From Pseudomonas costantinii (GTDB lineage: Bacteria; Pseudomonadota; Gammaproteobacteria; Pseudomonadales; Pseudomonadaceae): 64,000 nucleotides of DNA. The position numbers and the translations under genes are program-made. This document shows positions 26,947-37,432 of this stretch, piece after piece (the stretch's first letter is position 1; each line of letters starts with the position of its first letter). The notes under the pieces were generated by a model. That model had not been told where the DNA came from, ran no database searches, and worked only from the letters and a program-made list of their open reading frames with translations. The DNA is taken from contig NZ_MDDR01000003.1 of NCBI RefSeq assembly GCF_001870435.1, forward strand, positions 124,001 through 188,000. Reading direction: 5' to 3'.

Positions 26947-26988
26947 CCGCGCCCCCCTTTTTCAGCAGGCCCGGCGCGCGCTGTTTCC

Positions 26989-28443
26989 ATGAAATTAATC
27001 GTAAAAGTCTTCCCCGAGATCACCATCAAAAGCCGACCGGTACGGACGCGTTTCATCCGTCAATTGGCGAAGAACATCCGTGCCGTGCTCCGCGATCTGG
27101 ACCCGGCTGTGGTGGTGAACGGTGTGTGGGATAACCTCGAGCTGGAAACCCGTATCACCGACGCCAAAGCCTTGAAGGACATGACCGAGCGCCTGAGCTG
27201 CATGCCGGGCATCGCGCATTTCCTGCAGGTGGATGAGTACCCGCTGGGCGACTTCGACGACATCACCGAGAAGTGCAAGCAGCACTACGGCAGTGCGCTG
27301 GAGGGGAAGATTTTTTCGGTGCGTTGCAAGCGTGCCGGCAAGCACACCTTCAGCTCCATGGATGTCGAAAAATACGTCGGCAGCAAGCTGCGTCGCGAGT
27401 GCGGCGCCGCCGGAATTTCCCTGAAAGCGCCGCAAATTGAAGTGCGCATGGAAATTCGCGACCAACGGTTGTTTGTGATCCACAGCCAGCACAACAGCAT
27501 CGGCGGCTACCCCTTGGGCGCCCTGGAACAGACCCTGGTACTGATGTCCGGCGGTTTCGATTCCACGGTTGCCGCTTACCAGATCATGCGCCGCGGCCTG
27601 ATGAGCCACTTCTGCTTCTTTAATCTGGGCGGGCGCGCACATGAATTGGGCGTGATGGAAGTCGCGCACTTCATCTGGAAGAAGTACGGCAGCTCCCAGC
27701 GCGTGTTATTTGTCAGTGTGCCGTTTGAAGAAGTGCTCGGCGAAATTCTCGGCAAAGTCGATAACAGTCATATGGGCGTGGTATTGAAGCGTATGATGTT
27801 GCGCGCCGCGTCCAGGATCGCCGACCAGTTGCAGATTGACGCGCTGGTGACCGGTGAAGCGATTTCCCAGGTGTCCAGCCAGACGCTGCCGAACCTGTCG
27901 CTGATCGACTGTGTGACCGAAAAGCTGGTGCTGCGCCCGCTGATCGCCAGTCACAAGCAGGACATCATCGACTTGGCCGAGGAAATCGGCACGGCGGATT
28001 TTGCCAAGCACATGCCTGAATATTGCGGGGTCATCTCGGTGAACCCCAAGACCCACGCCAAGCGCAACCGCGTGGAGTACGAAGAACAACAGTTCGACAT
28101 GGCGATTCTGGAGCGTGCGCTCGAGAACGCCAAAATGGTGCCGATCGATCGTGTAATCGACGAATTGGGCCAGGATGTGAAAATCGAAGAAGTCAGCGAA
28201 GCCCTGGCGGGTCAGATCGTCGTCGACATCCGTCACCCGGATGCTGCTGAAGATGAGCCGCTGGAAATCGCTGGCATCGACGTGCAAACGCTGCCGTTCT
28301 ACGCACTGAACGCGCGTTTCAAGGAACTGGATAACAGCCGTCAGTACCTGCTGTATTGCGACAAAGGCGTGATGAGTCGCCTGCATGCCCACCATTTGCT
28401 CAGTGAGGGGCATGCCAATGTGCGCGTTTATCGACCGAGCTAA
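26989..28443 (+). CDS. thiI: tRNA 4-thiouridine synthase / thiamine sulfur carrier enzyme ThiI
   Basis: A 484-residue enzyme with an N-terminal ferredoxin-like/THUMP region (residues 1-165), a PP-loop ATPase domain (LMSGGFDST near residue 185) and a C-terminal rhodanese domain. Both functional cysteines are present, in [10 protein letters not shown] and [10 protein letters not shown]. It makes 4-thiouridine at position 8 of tRNAs and moves sulfur toward thiamine thiazole. The ATG at 26989 starts the conserved [15 protein letters not shown]. Likely transcribed alone. Confidence 0.98.
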   Translation: MKLIVKVFPEITIKSRPVRTRFIRQLAKNIRAVLRDLDPAVVVNGVWDNLELETRITDAKALKDMTERLSCMPGIAHFLQVDEYPLGDFDDITEKCKQHYGSALEGKIFSVRCKRAGKHTFSSMDVEKYVGSKLRRECGAAGISLKAPQIEVRMEIRDQRLFVIHSQHNSIGGYPLGALEQTLVLMSGGFDSTVAAYQIMRRGLMSHFCFFNLGGRAHELGVMEVAHFIWKKYGSSQRVLFVSVPFEEVLGEILGKVDNSHMGVVLKRMMLRAASRIADQLQIDALVTGEAISQVSSQTLPNLSLIDCVTEKLVLRPLIASHKQDIIDLAEEIGTADFAKHMPEYCGVISVNPKTHAKRNRVEYEEQQFDMAILERALENAKMVPIDRVIDELGQDVKIEEVSEALAGQIVVDIRHPDAAEDEPLEIAGIDVQTLPFYALNARFKELDNSRQYLLYCDKGVMSRLHAHHLLSEGHANVRVYRPS

Positions 28444-28582
28444 GAGCCCGGGGCTGTTTGCCTGTGGCCTGCGTCACCGGCCCCCCGACTCTGCCGTCAA
28501 GCTGTAACGGCAAGGCCTGACTCTACTGTTAATCGCTGCCACGACCTGTCAGCACACCGAATCCTCTGATCGAGATACACAA

Positions 28583-30403
28583 GTGATCGAAAATCTACGT
28601 AACATCGCCATCATTGCTCACGTTGACCATGGTAAAACCACCCTGGTAGACAAACTCCTGCGTCAATCCGGCACCCTGGAGCGCAACGAGCTCAACGACG
28701 AGCGCGTGATGGACTCCAACGACCAGGAAAAAGAGCGCGGTATTACCATCCTGGCTAAAAACACCGCTATCAACTGGAACGGCTACCACATCAACATCGT
28801 GGATACCCCGGGCCACGCCGACTTCGGCGGCGAAGTTGAACGTGTAATGTCGATGGTTGACTCCGTTCTGCTGCTGGTTGATGCCCAAGACGGCCCTATG
28901 CCGCAAACCCGTTTCGTGACCAAGAAGGCTTTCGAAGCCGGCCTGCGTCCGATCGTGTGCATCAACAAGGTTGACCGTCCAGGCGCGCGTCCGGACTGGG
29001 TTCTGGACCAGATCTTCGACCTGTTCGACAACCTGGGTGCTACCGAAGAACAGCTGGACTTCAAAGTCGTCTACGCCTCGGCCCTGAACGGCATTGCCGG
29101 TCTGGAACACACCGACATGGCTGAAGACATGACCCCGCTGTACCAGTCGATCGTCGACAACGTACCTGCGCCGAAAGTTGACCGTGAAGGCCCGTTCCAG
29201 ATGCAAATCTCGGCACTGGACTACAACAGCTTCCTGGGCGTTATCGGTGTTGGCCGTATCGCTCGTGGTAGCGTCAAGCCGAACACTCCAGTTGTCGCCA
29301 TCGGCGCCGACGGCAAGAAACGCAACGGTCGTATCCTGAAGCTGATGGGTCACCACGGTCTGCACCGTATCGACGTTGAAGAAGCTTTCGCAGGCGACAT
29401 CGTATGCGTGAGCGGTATGGACTCGTTGTTCATCTCCGACACCCTGTGCCAGCCGGACAACGTCGAGGCGATGAAGCCTCTGACCGTTGACGAGCCAACC
29501 GTTTCCATGACCTTCCAGGTAAACGACTCGCCTTTCTGCGGTAAAGAAGGCAAGTTCGTGACTTCCCGTAACATCAAGGAACGTCTGGACAAAGAGCTGC
29601 TGTACAACGTTGCACTGCGCGTTGAAGAAGGCGACTCGGCTGACAAGTTCAAAGTTTCCGGCCGTGGTGAGCTGCACCTCTCGGTACTGATCGAAACCAT
29701 GCGTCGCGAAGGCTTCGAAATGGGCGTTGGTCGTCCAGAAGTGATCATCCGTCAGGTTGACGGCGTGAAGCAGGAACCGTTCGAAAACGTCACCATCGAC
29801 ACCCCGGAAGAATCCCAGGGCAAGGTGATGGAAGAGATGGGTCTGCGTAAAGGCGACCTGACCAACATGGTGCCGGATGGCAAAGGCCGTGTGCGTCTGG
29901 AATACAACATCCCTGCTCGTGGTCTGATCGGTTTCCGTAACCAGTTCCTGACCCTGACCAACGGTGCTGGCATCCTGACCTCGATCTTCGATCGCTACGA
30001 CACCATGAAGTCCGGCGACATGTCCGGCCGTCAGAACGGTGTTCTGGTATCGGTAGAAACCGGTAAGGCACTGACCTACTCCCTGGAAACTCTGCAGGCG
30101 CGTGGCAAGCTGTTCGTTGAACACGGTCAAGAGATCTACAACGGTCAGATCGTTGGTCTGAACAGCCGTGACAACGACATGGGCGTCAACCCAACCAAAG
30201 GCAAGAAGCTCGACAACATGCGTGCTTCGGGTAAAGACGAAACCATCGCCCTGGTTCCACCTGTTCGCTTCACCCTGGAACAGGCTCTGGAATTCATCCA
30301 GGACGACGAGCTGTGCGAAGTGACGCCGAAGTCCATTCGTCTGCGTAAGAAGATCCTGGACGAAGGCGAGCGTACCCGCGCTGCCAAGAAAGCCAAGAAC
30401 TGA
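28583..30403 (+). CDS. typA: Ribosome-associated GTPase TypA/BipA
   Basis: A 606-residue translational GTPase. G1 is [10 protein letters not shown], the switch region contains RGITI, G3 is DTPGHADF and G4 is NKVDRPGA. Domains II and III, and the BipA-specific C-terminal domain ([22 protein letters not shown]), follow. It supports ribosome assembly and stress growth. The start codon is GTG, aligned with the conserved [10 protein letters not shown]. The coding sequence has unusually uniform, high-expression-type codons. Ended by the terminator at 30422. Confidence 0.98.
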   Translation: MIENLRNIAIIAHVDHGKTTLVDKLLRQSGTLERNELNDERVMDSNDQEKERGITILAKNTAINWNGYHINIVDTPGHADFGGEVERVMSMVDSVLLLVDAQDGPMPQTRFVTKKAFEAGLRPIVCINKVDRPGARPDWVLDQIFDLFDNLGATEEQLDFKVVYASALNGIAGLEHTDMAEDMTPLYQSIVDNVPAPKVDREGPFQMQISALDYNSFLGVIGVGRIARGSVKPNTPVVAIGADGKKRNGRILKLMGHHGLHRIDVEEAFAGDIVCVSGMDSLFISDTLCQPDNVEAMKPLTVDEPTVSMTFQVNDSPFCGKEGKFVTSRNIKERLDKELLYNVALRVEEGDSADKFKVSGRGELHLSVLIETMRREGFEMGVGRPEVIIRQVDGVKQEPFENVTIDTPEESQGKVMEEMGLRKGDLTNMVPDGKGRVRLEYNIPARGLIGFRNQFLTLTNGAGILTSIFDRYDTMKSGDMSGRQNGVLVSVETGKALTYSLETLQARGKLFVEHGQEIYNGQIVGLNSRDNDMGVNPTKGKKLDNMRASGKDETIALVPPVRFTLEQALEFIQDDELCEVTPKSIRLRKKILDEGERTRAAKKAKN

Positions 30404-30421
30404 GTTAACTCAGGCTGAATG

Positions 30422-30459
30422 AAAAACGCCCCCGGTCGAAAGGCCGGGGGCGTTTTTTT
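30422..30459 (+). terminator. Rho-independent terminator after typA
   Basis: Stem AACGCCCCCGG / CCGGGGGCGTT with loop TCGAAAGG, followed by seven Ts. Confidence 0.92.
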
Positions 30460-30465
30460 ATGCCT

Positions 30466-30578
30466 GATCGTTCCCACGCTCTGCGTGGGAATGCCTCATG
30501 GGACGCTCCGCGTCCCGCTTTCAAGAGCGGACGCAGAGCGTCCAGGGCTGCATTCCCACGCAGAGCGTGGGAACGATC
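30466..30578. repeat. Palindromic intergenic repeat, family A (copy 4)
   Basis: A 113-bp copy with the same ends as copy 3, placed in the convergent gap between typA and the cysteine-cluster gene, directly after the typA terminator and 3 bases from the next stop codon. Confidence 0.93.
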
Positions 30579-30581
30579 GGA

Positions 30582-31016
30582 TCAGAACTTATCGAGGGTC
30601 TTGAACTTGGTCTCGCGCACCACTTCCTTCGGCTTGTACGCGCAATACCCTGGGCGCGGCCCGATTTTCGGGTGGTTGCGGCAGGTATCCGGGCGCTTGT
30701 CATAAATAGTGCAGAAGCGGGTCTTACGATCCAGGTACAGGCAGTCGTTGTTGCTCATGCGCTGCAGGGTAAAAATTTCGGATTTGGAATTGAAGCGCTC
30801 GACGATGCCTTCTTTCTGCAAACGCTTGGCGATGTTCTTCGGCGGGTCGCCGAGCTCGAACTCATCGACGATGCCAATGCGGATCAGGTCCTTGATCTTC
30901 ACTTCGACCGGCAGCGTGCAGCAGCTGGACACGCAGCCACCGCACATATGCGCGGAATATTTCTGCCACGTTTCAAGTCGGTCGAGTTCCGCGGCGGCGA
31001 TCAGTTGAGGCTTCAT
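30582..31016 (-). CDS. YkgJ-family cysteine cluster protein
   Basis: A 144-residue soluble protein with a conserved set of cysteines: CGGCVSSCC near residue 26, DCLYL and FCTIYDKRPDTCRNHP in the middle, and a final Cys in GYCAY. The pattern matches the YkgJ/UPF0153 family, thought to bind zinc or iron-sulfur. Function unknown. The start at 31016 begins MKPQLIAAAELDRLE; an ATG-like codon 14 residues upstream has no ribosome-binding site. It is convergent with typA. Confidence 0.85.
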   Translation of the reverse strand: MKPQLIAAAELDRLETWQKYSAHMCGGCVSSCCTLPVEVKIKDLIRIGIVDEFELGDPPKNIAKRLQKEGIVERFNSKSEIFTLQRMSNNDCLYLDRKTRFCTIYDKRPDTCRNHPKIGPRPGYCAYKPKEVVRETKFKTLDKF

Positions 31017-31255
31017 CAGGGTTCCAAAAGGTGGGGCTGTATCCGGGCGCGCGATCATACCGGGATTGGTGATTTTTTGAACAATATTTTCTGGGTTTCA
31101 GCCAAAAGGTGCGCGTGAGTGAAAAGCAGGCACGGCCAATGCATTAAAACCACGCAACCCTGAATGAGTTAAAAAACTGCCGAACCAGAGCGTCTACCGT
31201 CTGTCAGACCGACTAGGCTCTAGCAACTCCTTCAATCTCGCCCGAGGTCGCATCG

Positions 31256-33706
31256 ATGTCTCAGGAACCGCTTGCACGAGAAGCAGAGGTAGCCGCATTT
31301 CGCGATGCCGTCTTGACCAAACTCACCTACGCGGTGGGCAAGGACCCGGATCACGCCTTCGACCATGACTGGTTCGAAGCCATTGCCCTGGCCGCGCGCG
31401 ACCAGATGGTCGACCACTGGATGAACCATACGCGGCACATCTACCGCAAAGGTCAGAAGCGGGTTTATTACCTCTCCCTGGAATTCCTTATCGGCCGTTT
31501 GCTCTACGACAGCCTGAGCAATCTCGGCTTGCTGGAGATCGCCCGCGAAGCGCTGGTGGAGCTGGGCGTCGACCTGGAGCGCATCCGCCTGCTGGAGCCC
31601 GACGCGGCGCTCGGCAATGGTGGCTTGGGCCGCCTGGCCGCGTGCTTTATGGAAAGCATGTCGACCTTGGGCATTGCCGGCCATGGTTATGGCATCCGTT
31701 ATGAGCACGGCTTATTTCGCCAGGCGATTGTCGATGGCTGGCAACAGGAGCAGACCGAGCGCTGGCTGGATTTCGGCAACCCATGGGAGTTCGAGCGAGC
31801 CGAAGTGATTTACCCGATTGGCTTTGGCGGCAGCGTCGAAACCCTGGCGGACGCCTCCGGCAAGATGATTCAGGTGTGGACGCCCGGTGAAACCGTGCGC
31901 GCCGTCGCCTATGACACCCCGGTGGTCGGCTGGCGCGGTGCTAGCGTCAACACCCTGCGCCTTTGGCGTGCACGGGCGGTGGAAGACCTGCACCTGGAGC
32001 GCTTCAACGCCGGTGACCATTTGGGCGCCGTAGCCGAAGTGGCCCGTGCCGAAAGCATCTCGCGGGTGCTTTACCCGGCCGACAGCACCGAAGCGGGGCA
32101 GGAATTGCGCCTGCGCCAGGAGTACTTCTTCGTCGCAGCCTCCTTGCAAGACCTGCTGCGCCGCCACAAGAATATGCACGGTTCGGTGCTGAGCCTGGGC
32201 GAGCACGCCGCCATCCAGCTCAACGATACCCACCCGTCCATTGCCGTGGCCGAGTTGATGCGCCAACTGGTGGACTTGCACGACATCCCTTGGGAAGCCG
32301 CGTGGGATGTCACGGTTGAAACCCTTTCCTACACTAACCACACCCTGTTGCCCGAAGCCTTGGAAACCTGGCCTGTCGGCCTGATGGAACGCATGCTGCC
32401 TCGGCACATGCAGATCATCTACCTGATCAACGCTCAGCACATCGACTCGCTGCGCGCCAAGGGCATTCATGACTTCGACGTATTGCGTGCCGTGTCGCTG
32501 ATCGAAGAAGACAACGGCCGCCGCGTGCGCATGGGTAACCTGGCGTTCCTCGGCTCCCATAGCGTCAACGGCGTGTCCGGTTTGCACACCCAACTGATGC
32601 GCAGCACGGTGTTCTCCGAGTTGCACAAGCTGTACCCGCAGCGCATCAACAACAAAACCAACGGCATCACCTTCCGCCGCTGGCTGTACCAGGCCAATCC
32701 CAAGCTCACCGAGATGCTGGTAGAAGCGCTGGGCCCGGACATTCTCGACACCATGGAAACCCGCCTGACGGAGTTGGAAACCTTCGCCGAGAAACAGGCG
32801 TTCCGCAAAGCCTTCGCCGATCAGCGCCTGCACAGTAAACGTGCGCTGGCGGACATCATCCATGAGCGCCTGGGTATTTCGGTCAACCCGGCGGCGATGT
32901 TCGATGTGCAGGTCAAGCGTATCCACGAGTACAAGCGCCAACTGCTGAACCTGCTGCACACCGTGGCGCTGTACCAGGCGATCCGTGCTGAGCCTGGCAC
33001 CGACTGGGTGCCTCGGGTGAAGATTTTCTCCGGCAAGGCGGCGGCCAGTTATCACCAGGCCAAGCTGATCATCAAACTGACCAACGACATCGCCCGCACC
33101 GTCAACAACGACCCGACCGTACGCGGTTTGCTCAAGGTGGTGTTTTTGCCCAACTACAACGTCAGCCTGGCGGAAAGCATTATTCCAGCGGCGGATTTGT
33201 CGGAGCAGATTTCCACCGCCGGCTTTGAAGCCTCGGGCACCAGCAATATGAAGTTCGGCCTCAACGGCGCGCTGACCATCGGCACCATGGACGGCGCCAA
33301 CGTGGAGATGCACGAGCGTGTGGGTGCCGAGCACATGTTTATCTTCGGCCTCAGCGCCCAGCAGGTGGAAGCCCGCAAGCATGCCGGCGAATTCAACGCC
33401 GGGCCGGATATTGCTGCGTCCCATCGCCTCAACGATGTGCTGCAAGCAATTCGGGGTGGGGTGTTCTCGCCGGATGACCCGGGCCGTTATGTGGGGTTGA
33501 TCGACGGGTTGATTGATTACGACCGCTTCTTGGTGTGTGCCGACTTCGATTCCTACTGGGACGCCCAGGCCGCGGTCGAAAAACATTGGCACGACTCTAA
33601 GGCGTGGTGGCGGTCGGCGGTGCTCAACACGGCGCGCATGGGTTGGTTCTCGTCCGACCGGACTATCCGTGAGTACGCGACCGAGATCTGGAAAGCCCTC
33701 GACTAA
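31256..33706 (+). CDS. glgP: Glycogen/alpha-glucan phosphorylase
   Basis: An 816-residue GT35 enzyme that releases glucose-1-phosphate from alpha-1,4-glucans. The pyridoxal-phosphate site is EASGTSNMKFGLNG (Lys). Other family blocks are ALGNGGLGRLAACF, IQLNDTHPSIA and RIHEYKRQLLN. Length is typical for bacterial enzymes. No other glycogen genes are adjacent, so the gene is separate from the main glg clusters found elsewhere in pseudomonads. A family B repeat follows it. Confidence 0.97.
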   Translation: MSQEPLAREAEVAAFRDAVLTKLTYAVGKDPDHAFDHDWFEAIALAARDQMVDHWMNHTRHIYRKGQKRVYYLSLEFLIGRLLYDSLSNLGLLEIAREALVELGVDLERIRLLEPDAALGNGGLGRLAACFMESMSTLGIAGHGYGIRYEHGLFRQAIVDGWQQEQTERWLDFGNPWEFERAEVIYPIGFGGSVETLADASGKMIQVWTPGETVRAVAYDTPVVGWRGASVNTLRLWRARAVEDLHLERFNAGDHLGAVAEVARAESISRVLYPADSTEAGQELRLRQEYFFVAASLQDLLRRHKNMHGSVLSLGEHAAIQLNDTHPSIAVAELMRQLVDLHDIPWEAAWDVTVETLSYTNHTLLPEALETWPVGLMERMLPRHMQIIYLINAQHIDSLRAKGIHDFDVLRAVSLIEEDNGRRVRMGNLAFLGSHSVNGVSGLHTQLMRSTVFSELHKLYPQRINNKTNGITFRRWLYQANPKLTEMLVEALGPDILDTMETRLTELETFAEKQAFRKAFADQRLHSKRALADIIHERLGISVNPAAMFDVQVKRIHEYKRQLLNLLHTVALYQAIRAEPGTDWVPRVKIFSGKAAASYHQAKLIIKLTNDIARTVNNDPTVRGLLKVVFLPNYNVSLAESIIPAADLSEQISTAGFEASGTSNMKFGLNGALTIGTMDGANVEMHERVGAEHMFIFGLSAQQVEARKHAGEFNAGPDIAASHRLNDVLQAIRGGVFSPDDPGRYVGLIDGLIDYDRFLVCADFDSYWDAQAAVEKHWHDSKAWWRSAVLNTARMGWFSSDRTIREYATEIWKALD

Positions 33707-33720
33707 ACACCGCAGATCCA

Positions 33721-33815
33721 AAATGTGGGAGTAGGCTTGCTCGCGAATGCTGTGTGTCAGTTAACGAATATGTCGACTGATACACCGCATTCGCGGGCAA
33801 GCCCGCTCCCACATT
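33721..33815. repeat. REPIN-type inverted repeat, family B (copy 3)
   Basis: AAATGTGGGAG-TAGGCTTGCTCGCGAATGC at one end and its near reverse complement GCATTCGCGGGCAAGCC-CGCTCCCACATT at the other, about 35 bases apart. It fills most of the gap between glgP and the DUF2339 gene. Confidence 0.9.
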
Positions 33816-33877
33816 GCTCCCGCGTCGATATACTAGGCCTCGGTTTGCCCGCTTCGGGCTGCTTAGGGATATCGACC

Positions 33878-36800
33878 ATGCAATGGATTTTCATGCTGAT
33901 TGGCCTGGCGCTCGGCTGGACACTCGATGAGTCGCTCATGGAGGCCGGTTTCGGCGCGCTGCTGGGGTTGGGCATTGGCCAGGCGATTCGCTTGTCGATG
34001 CTGTCGACTCAAGCGAATCAGCAGGGTCGTCAGTTGGAGGCCGCGCAGAAGGCGTTGAAAGCGCTGGAGCAACGCCTGGCACAACTGGAAACCTCCGAAC
34101 CAGAGCCTGCGCCGCTGGCGCGCGGTGTGTTTGTCGGCCCCGCCATTGCGCAATCCCCCGTCGTTGAACCTGGACCTGAGGCTAAGGCGCCCGATCTTGT
34201 CTGGGAACTGCCTGCCGAATTGATACCCGCACCGGTTGCCATGGAAACCGAGCCGAGCCAGCCGCTGCCGGCTGATGTCTGGGCGCCTGCCCCGACCCCG
34301 CGCCCTACGGAACCTGCTGTCCCCCGTGGCCCCAACTTCATCGAACGGGCTATCAGCGGCGCGCGCAATTGGCTGTTTGGCGGCAATACCGTGTTGCGGG
34401 TCGGTGTGGTGTTGTTGTTCCTCGGCCTGGCCTTCCTGCTGCGCTATGCCACCGAAGGCATGGTGGTACCGATTGAACTGCGTTATGCAGGCGTTGCCGC
34501 TGCCGCAGTGGGCCTGTTGGGTCTGGGTTGGTGGCTGCGGCTGCGTAACAGCAATTACGGTTTGATGCTGCAAGGCACCGGTATTGCCGTGTTGTACCTG
34601 ACGGTGTTCGCCGCGATGCGCCTGCATCCGCTGATCGATCCGGGTGCCGCTCTGGGCTTGTTGGTGGCGGTCACAGTATTTTCCGCGATTCTGGCGATCA
34701 CCCAGGATGCGTTGGGGTTGGCTTGCGCGGCGGCGCTGGGCGGCTTTGCGGCGCCGATCCTTACCTCCACCGGCGCGGGTAACCATGTGGCGCTATTCAG
34801 CTACTTTGCCCTGCTCAACGCCGGCATCCTCGGCATCGCCTGGTTCAAGGCCTGGCGCTTGCTCAACCTGATCGGGTTTGTCGGCACCTTCGGCATCGGT
34901 TTCGCTTGGGGCATGCGCTCCTATACGCCGGAGTTGCTGTGGAGCACCGAGCCGTTCCTGATTGTGTTTTTCCTGATGTACCTGGCCATCGGCCTGTTGT
35001 TCGCCCGGCGCAAATTGCTGGAGATGAGCGATGCACCCGAAGATGACAGCCGTGGCGCGTTGCTGCGTTGGTCGGCGGCCAAAGGCGATTATGTCGATGG
35101 CAGTATGTTGTTCGGGCCACCGCTGGTGGGCTTTGGATTGCAGTTCGCGTTGGTTCAGCACATGGAGTTCGCTGCGGCGTTCAGTGCGCTGGGCCTGGGC
35201 ATTATCTATATGGGCCTGGCGCGGTTGCTGAGTGGCGGGCGCGCCTTGCTGCTGGCGGAAACCTGCCTGGCGCTGGGCGTGATCTTTGCCAGTCTCGCTA
35301 TCCCGCTGGGTCTCGATGCCCGCTGGACCGCTGCTGCCTGGGCCGTTGAAGGCGCCGGGATCTTCTGGCTCGGTTTGCGTCAGCAGCGGCCGTTGGCGCG
35401 AGCATTCGGCTTATTGTTGCAGTTGGGCTCGGCGCTGGCATTCCTCAGCGAGCTACGCGTTGGCGAACGCACCTTGCTCGACGGTGCGCCATTGGGCGCG
35501 TTGCTGCTGGGCGCGGCGTTACTGTTCAGCTTCCATCAACTGCGCAAGGCGCCGACCGAACAGGCGGCGGATTGGGAGCGCCAAGGCTTGCCGGTGCTGG
35601 CGAGTCTCGGTTTGGGCTTTTTGTACCTGCTCGCACCGTTACTGTTGCTGACCCAAGGCACTGCCATCAGTTGGGCAATCGCCGGTCTGGTGACCCTGTT
35701 TGTCGGCCTGCGTATCGGCTCTCGCACCTTCCTGTTCAGCGCGTTCGCCGTGCAGTTGTTGGGCGGTGCGTTGTTCCTGTTGCGCTTGCAAGGGGGTGAA
35801 GGAGGGGCGGTATTCAGTGCCGGTTGGACCGGCTTGCTGACCGCTTCCCTGATCGGCTTGGCGTTGGTCGGCGGCATGTTGCTGGCTGCGCGCGACGATA
35901 TGGTGCGCAGCGATGTACGCCTGCTGCGCGGGTTGTCGGTGGTGCTGCTCGCGGGCTTGGCATTGATCAATCTGGCCGTGCTGTTTGTACTGCCATGGGA
36001 GAGTGCGAGCGGCGTGTGGGCGGCCAGTGGGTTGTTGATCATCTGGCTGAGCCTGTACCTGCAACAGCGCGTCAGTTTTGTGTTTGGCTTGCTGCTGCAA
36101 CTGATCGGCGGCGGCTCGTTCTTGCTCGCGGTGCCGGAGTTGTTGGGGCCGTTGACCGGCGAGGGCCTGCGCCCATTGGCGCACAGCGGTTTCTGGACGC
36201 CAATGGTGCTCGGCCTGGCCGCCTTGGTCGGCGCCTGGCGCTTGCAGCGTGAGCCACATGCTCCGGTGTTTGCCGTGTTGCAACTGCAACGCCTGTCCGA
36301 CCTGTTGCTGGTGTGGGGGGCGGCATGGTGGGCGTTGGCGTTGATCAGTGAAGTGCTGCGGTTTATTCCTGATGAGTTGCAAGGGCAGTGCCTGCTGGCG
36401 ATCGCGGCGGTGAGCGTGGCGATCTGGGCGTTGTTGGCCGAACGCTTGCGTTGGGCGTCGATGGGCATGCTGTGCACCTTGCTGATGCCGGCGGCGGGGT
36501 TGGTATTGCTGGTATCTGCCCACGCGTATTACCACCCGGCGGCGCAGTTCGGTTGGCTGGCCTGGTTGGCGGTGTTTGGGGTGCATTTCATCTCGTTGCG
36601 TCGTTTGGCGACGGTGGTTCCCGCCAAAGTGCTGAGCGTGGCACACGTGCTGGGCTGCTGGATGCTGATCGGTGTGTTGGCGCTGGAGCTGCGTTACGGC
36701 TTGTTGTTGCTGTCGAGCGAGTACAACGCCTGGCGCTGGTTGGGTTGGGCGATTCTGCCGAGTGTCTATTTGGTGCTGGCCGCCGCGCCGCGCAGTTGGC

Positions 36801-37432
36801 CATGGCCTGTGTCGGCTTACCCGCGTGAATACCGCGTGCTGGCGGCGCTGCCATTGGCGGTGTTGATGCTTGGTTGGTTCTGGCTGGCGAATATTTTCAG
36901 CGATGGCACGGCCAAGCCACTGCCGTATGTGCCGCTGCTTAACCCGTTGGATCTGGGCCTGCTGTTTGCGCTGCTGGGTGTGTATTTGTGGTCGCGCAGC
37001 GTGGCGCCACAGCGTGGGCCGCGTGCTGAGCTGGTCGCCCAAGGTGTCGCAGGTGTTTCGCTGTTTGCCTTCTTTACTGCGTTGGTGATGCGCGCGGCTC
37101 ATCATTGGGGCGACGTGCCGTTTCATCTGGATGCGCTATTGGAATCCATGCTGGTACAGGCCAGTTTGTCGATTGTCTGGACCCTGATCGCCCTCGGTCT
37201 GATGATCGGCGGCCACCTGCGCCATCGTCGCGAAGTGTGGCTGATCGGTGCCGCGTTGATTGCGGTGGTGGTCGCCAAGCTGTTCTTTGTCGAGCTGAGC
37301 AACCGTGGTGGCCTGGCGCGGATCGTGTCGTTTATCGGCGTGGGCGGGTTGCTGCTGGTGGTGGGTTACTTTGCACCGCTGCCGCCGAAACGTGCCGAAC
37401 CTGTGATTGAAACTGAGGGAGCGTCTTCTTGA
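33878..37432 (+). CDS. DUF2339 multi-pass membrane protein
   Basis: A 1184-residue integral membrane protein. The N terminus has a hydrophobic hairpin, a short coiled coil (about residues 45-75, rich in Gln/Leu), and a Pro/Ala/Glu-rich linker (80-150). About 25-30 hydrophobic segments then fill the rest, starting with VLRVGVVLLFLGLAFLLRYATEG, the DUF2339 signature. Function unknown; the size and topology would suit a channel, scaffold or polymer-handling complex. The ATG at 33878 is chosen from TTAGGGA upstream and conserved MQWIFMLIGLALGW. Its stop overlaps the next start by one base (TGATG), so the two are coupled. Confidence 0.88.
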   Translation: MQWIFMLIGLALGWTLDESLMEAGFGALLGLGIGQAIRLSMLSTQANQQGRQLEAAQKALKALEQRLAQLETSEPEPAPLARGVFVGPAIAQSPVVEPGPEAKAPDLVWELPAELIPAPVAMETEPSQPLPADVWAPAPTPRPTEPAVPRGPNFIERAISGARNWLFGGNTVLRVGVVLLFLGLAFLLRYATEGMVVPIELRYAGVAAAAVGLLGLGWWLRLRNSNYGLMLQGTGIAVLYLTVFAAMRLHPLIDPGAALGLLVAVTVFSAILAITQDALGLACAAALGGFAAPILTSTGAGNHVALFSYFALLNAGILGIAWFKAWRLLNLIGFVGTFGIGFAWGMRSYTPELLWSTEPFLIVFFLMYLAIGLLFARRKLLEMSDAPEDDSRGALLRWSAAKGDYVDGSMLFGPPLVGFGLQFALVQHMEFAAAFSALGLGIIYMGLARLLSGGRALLLAETCLALGVIFASLAIPLGLDARWTAAAWAVEGAGIFWLGLRQQRPLARAFGLLLQLGSALAFLSELRVGERTLLDGAPLGALLLGAALLFSFHQLRKAPTEQAADWERQGLPVLASLGLGFLYLLAPLLLLTQGTAISWAIAGLVTLFVGLRIGSRTFLFSAFAVQLLGGALFLLRLQGGEGGAVFSAGWTGLLTASLIGLALVGGMLLAARDDMVRSDVRLLRGLSVVLLAGLALINLAVLFVLPWESASGVWAASGLLIIWLSLYLQQRVSFVFGLLLQLIGGGSFLLAVPELLGPLTGEGLRPLAHSGFWTPMVLGLAALVGAWRLQREPHAPVFAVLQLQRLSDLLLVWGAAWWALALISEVLRFIPDELQGQCLLAIAAVSVAIWALLAERLRWASMGMLCTLLMPAAGLVLLVSAHAYYHPAAQFGWLAWLAVFGVHFISLRRLATVVPAKVLSVAHVLGCWMLIGVLALELRYGLLLLSSEYNAWRWLGWAILPSVYLVLAAAPRSWPWPVSAYPREYRVLAALPLAVLMLGWFWLANIFSDGTAKPLPYVPLLNPLDLGLLFALLGVYLWSRSVAPQRGPRAELVAQGVAGVSLFAFFTALVMRAAHHWGDVPFHLDALLESMLVQASLSIVWTLIALGLMIGGHLRHRREVWLIGAALIAVVVAKLFFVELSNRGGLARIVSFIGVGGLLLVVGYFAPLPPKRAEPVIETEGASS

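Noticed and set aside
28492-28512. TGCCGT/ACGGCA hairpin after thiI as terminator
   Set aside because: Six-bp stem without T run; possible but unsupported.
31712-33721. 669-codon reverse frame opposite glgP
   Set aside because: Antisense to a clear phosphorylase; no start signal or domain.
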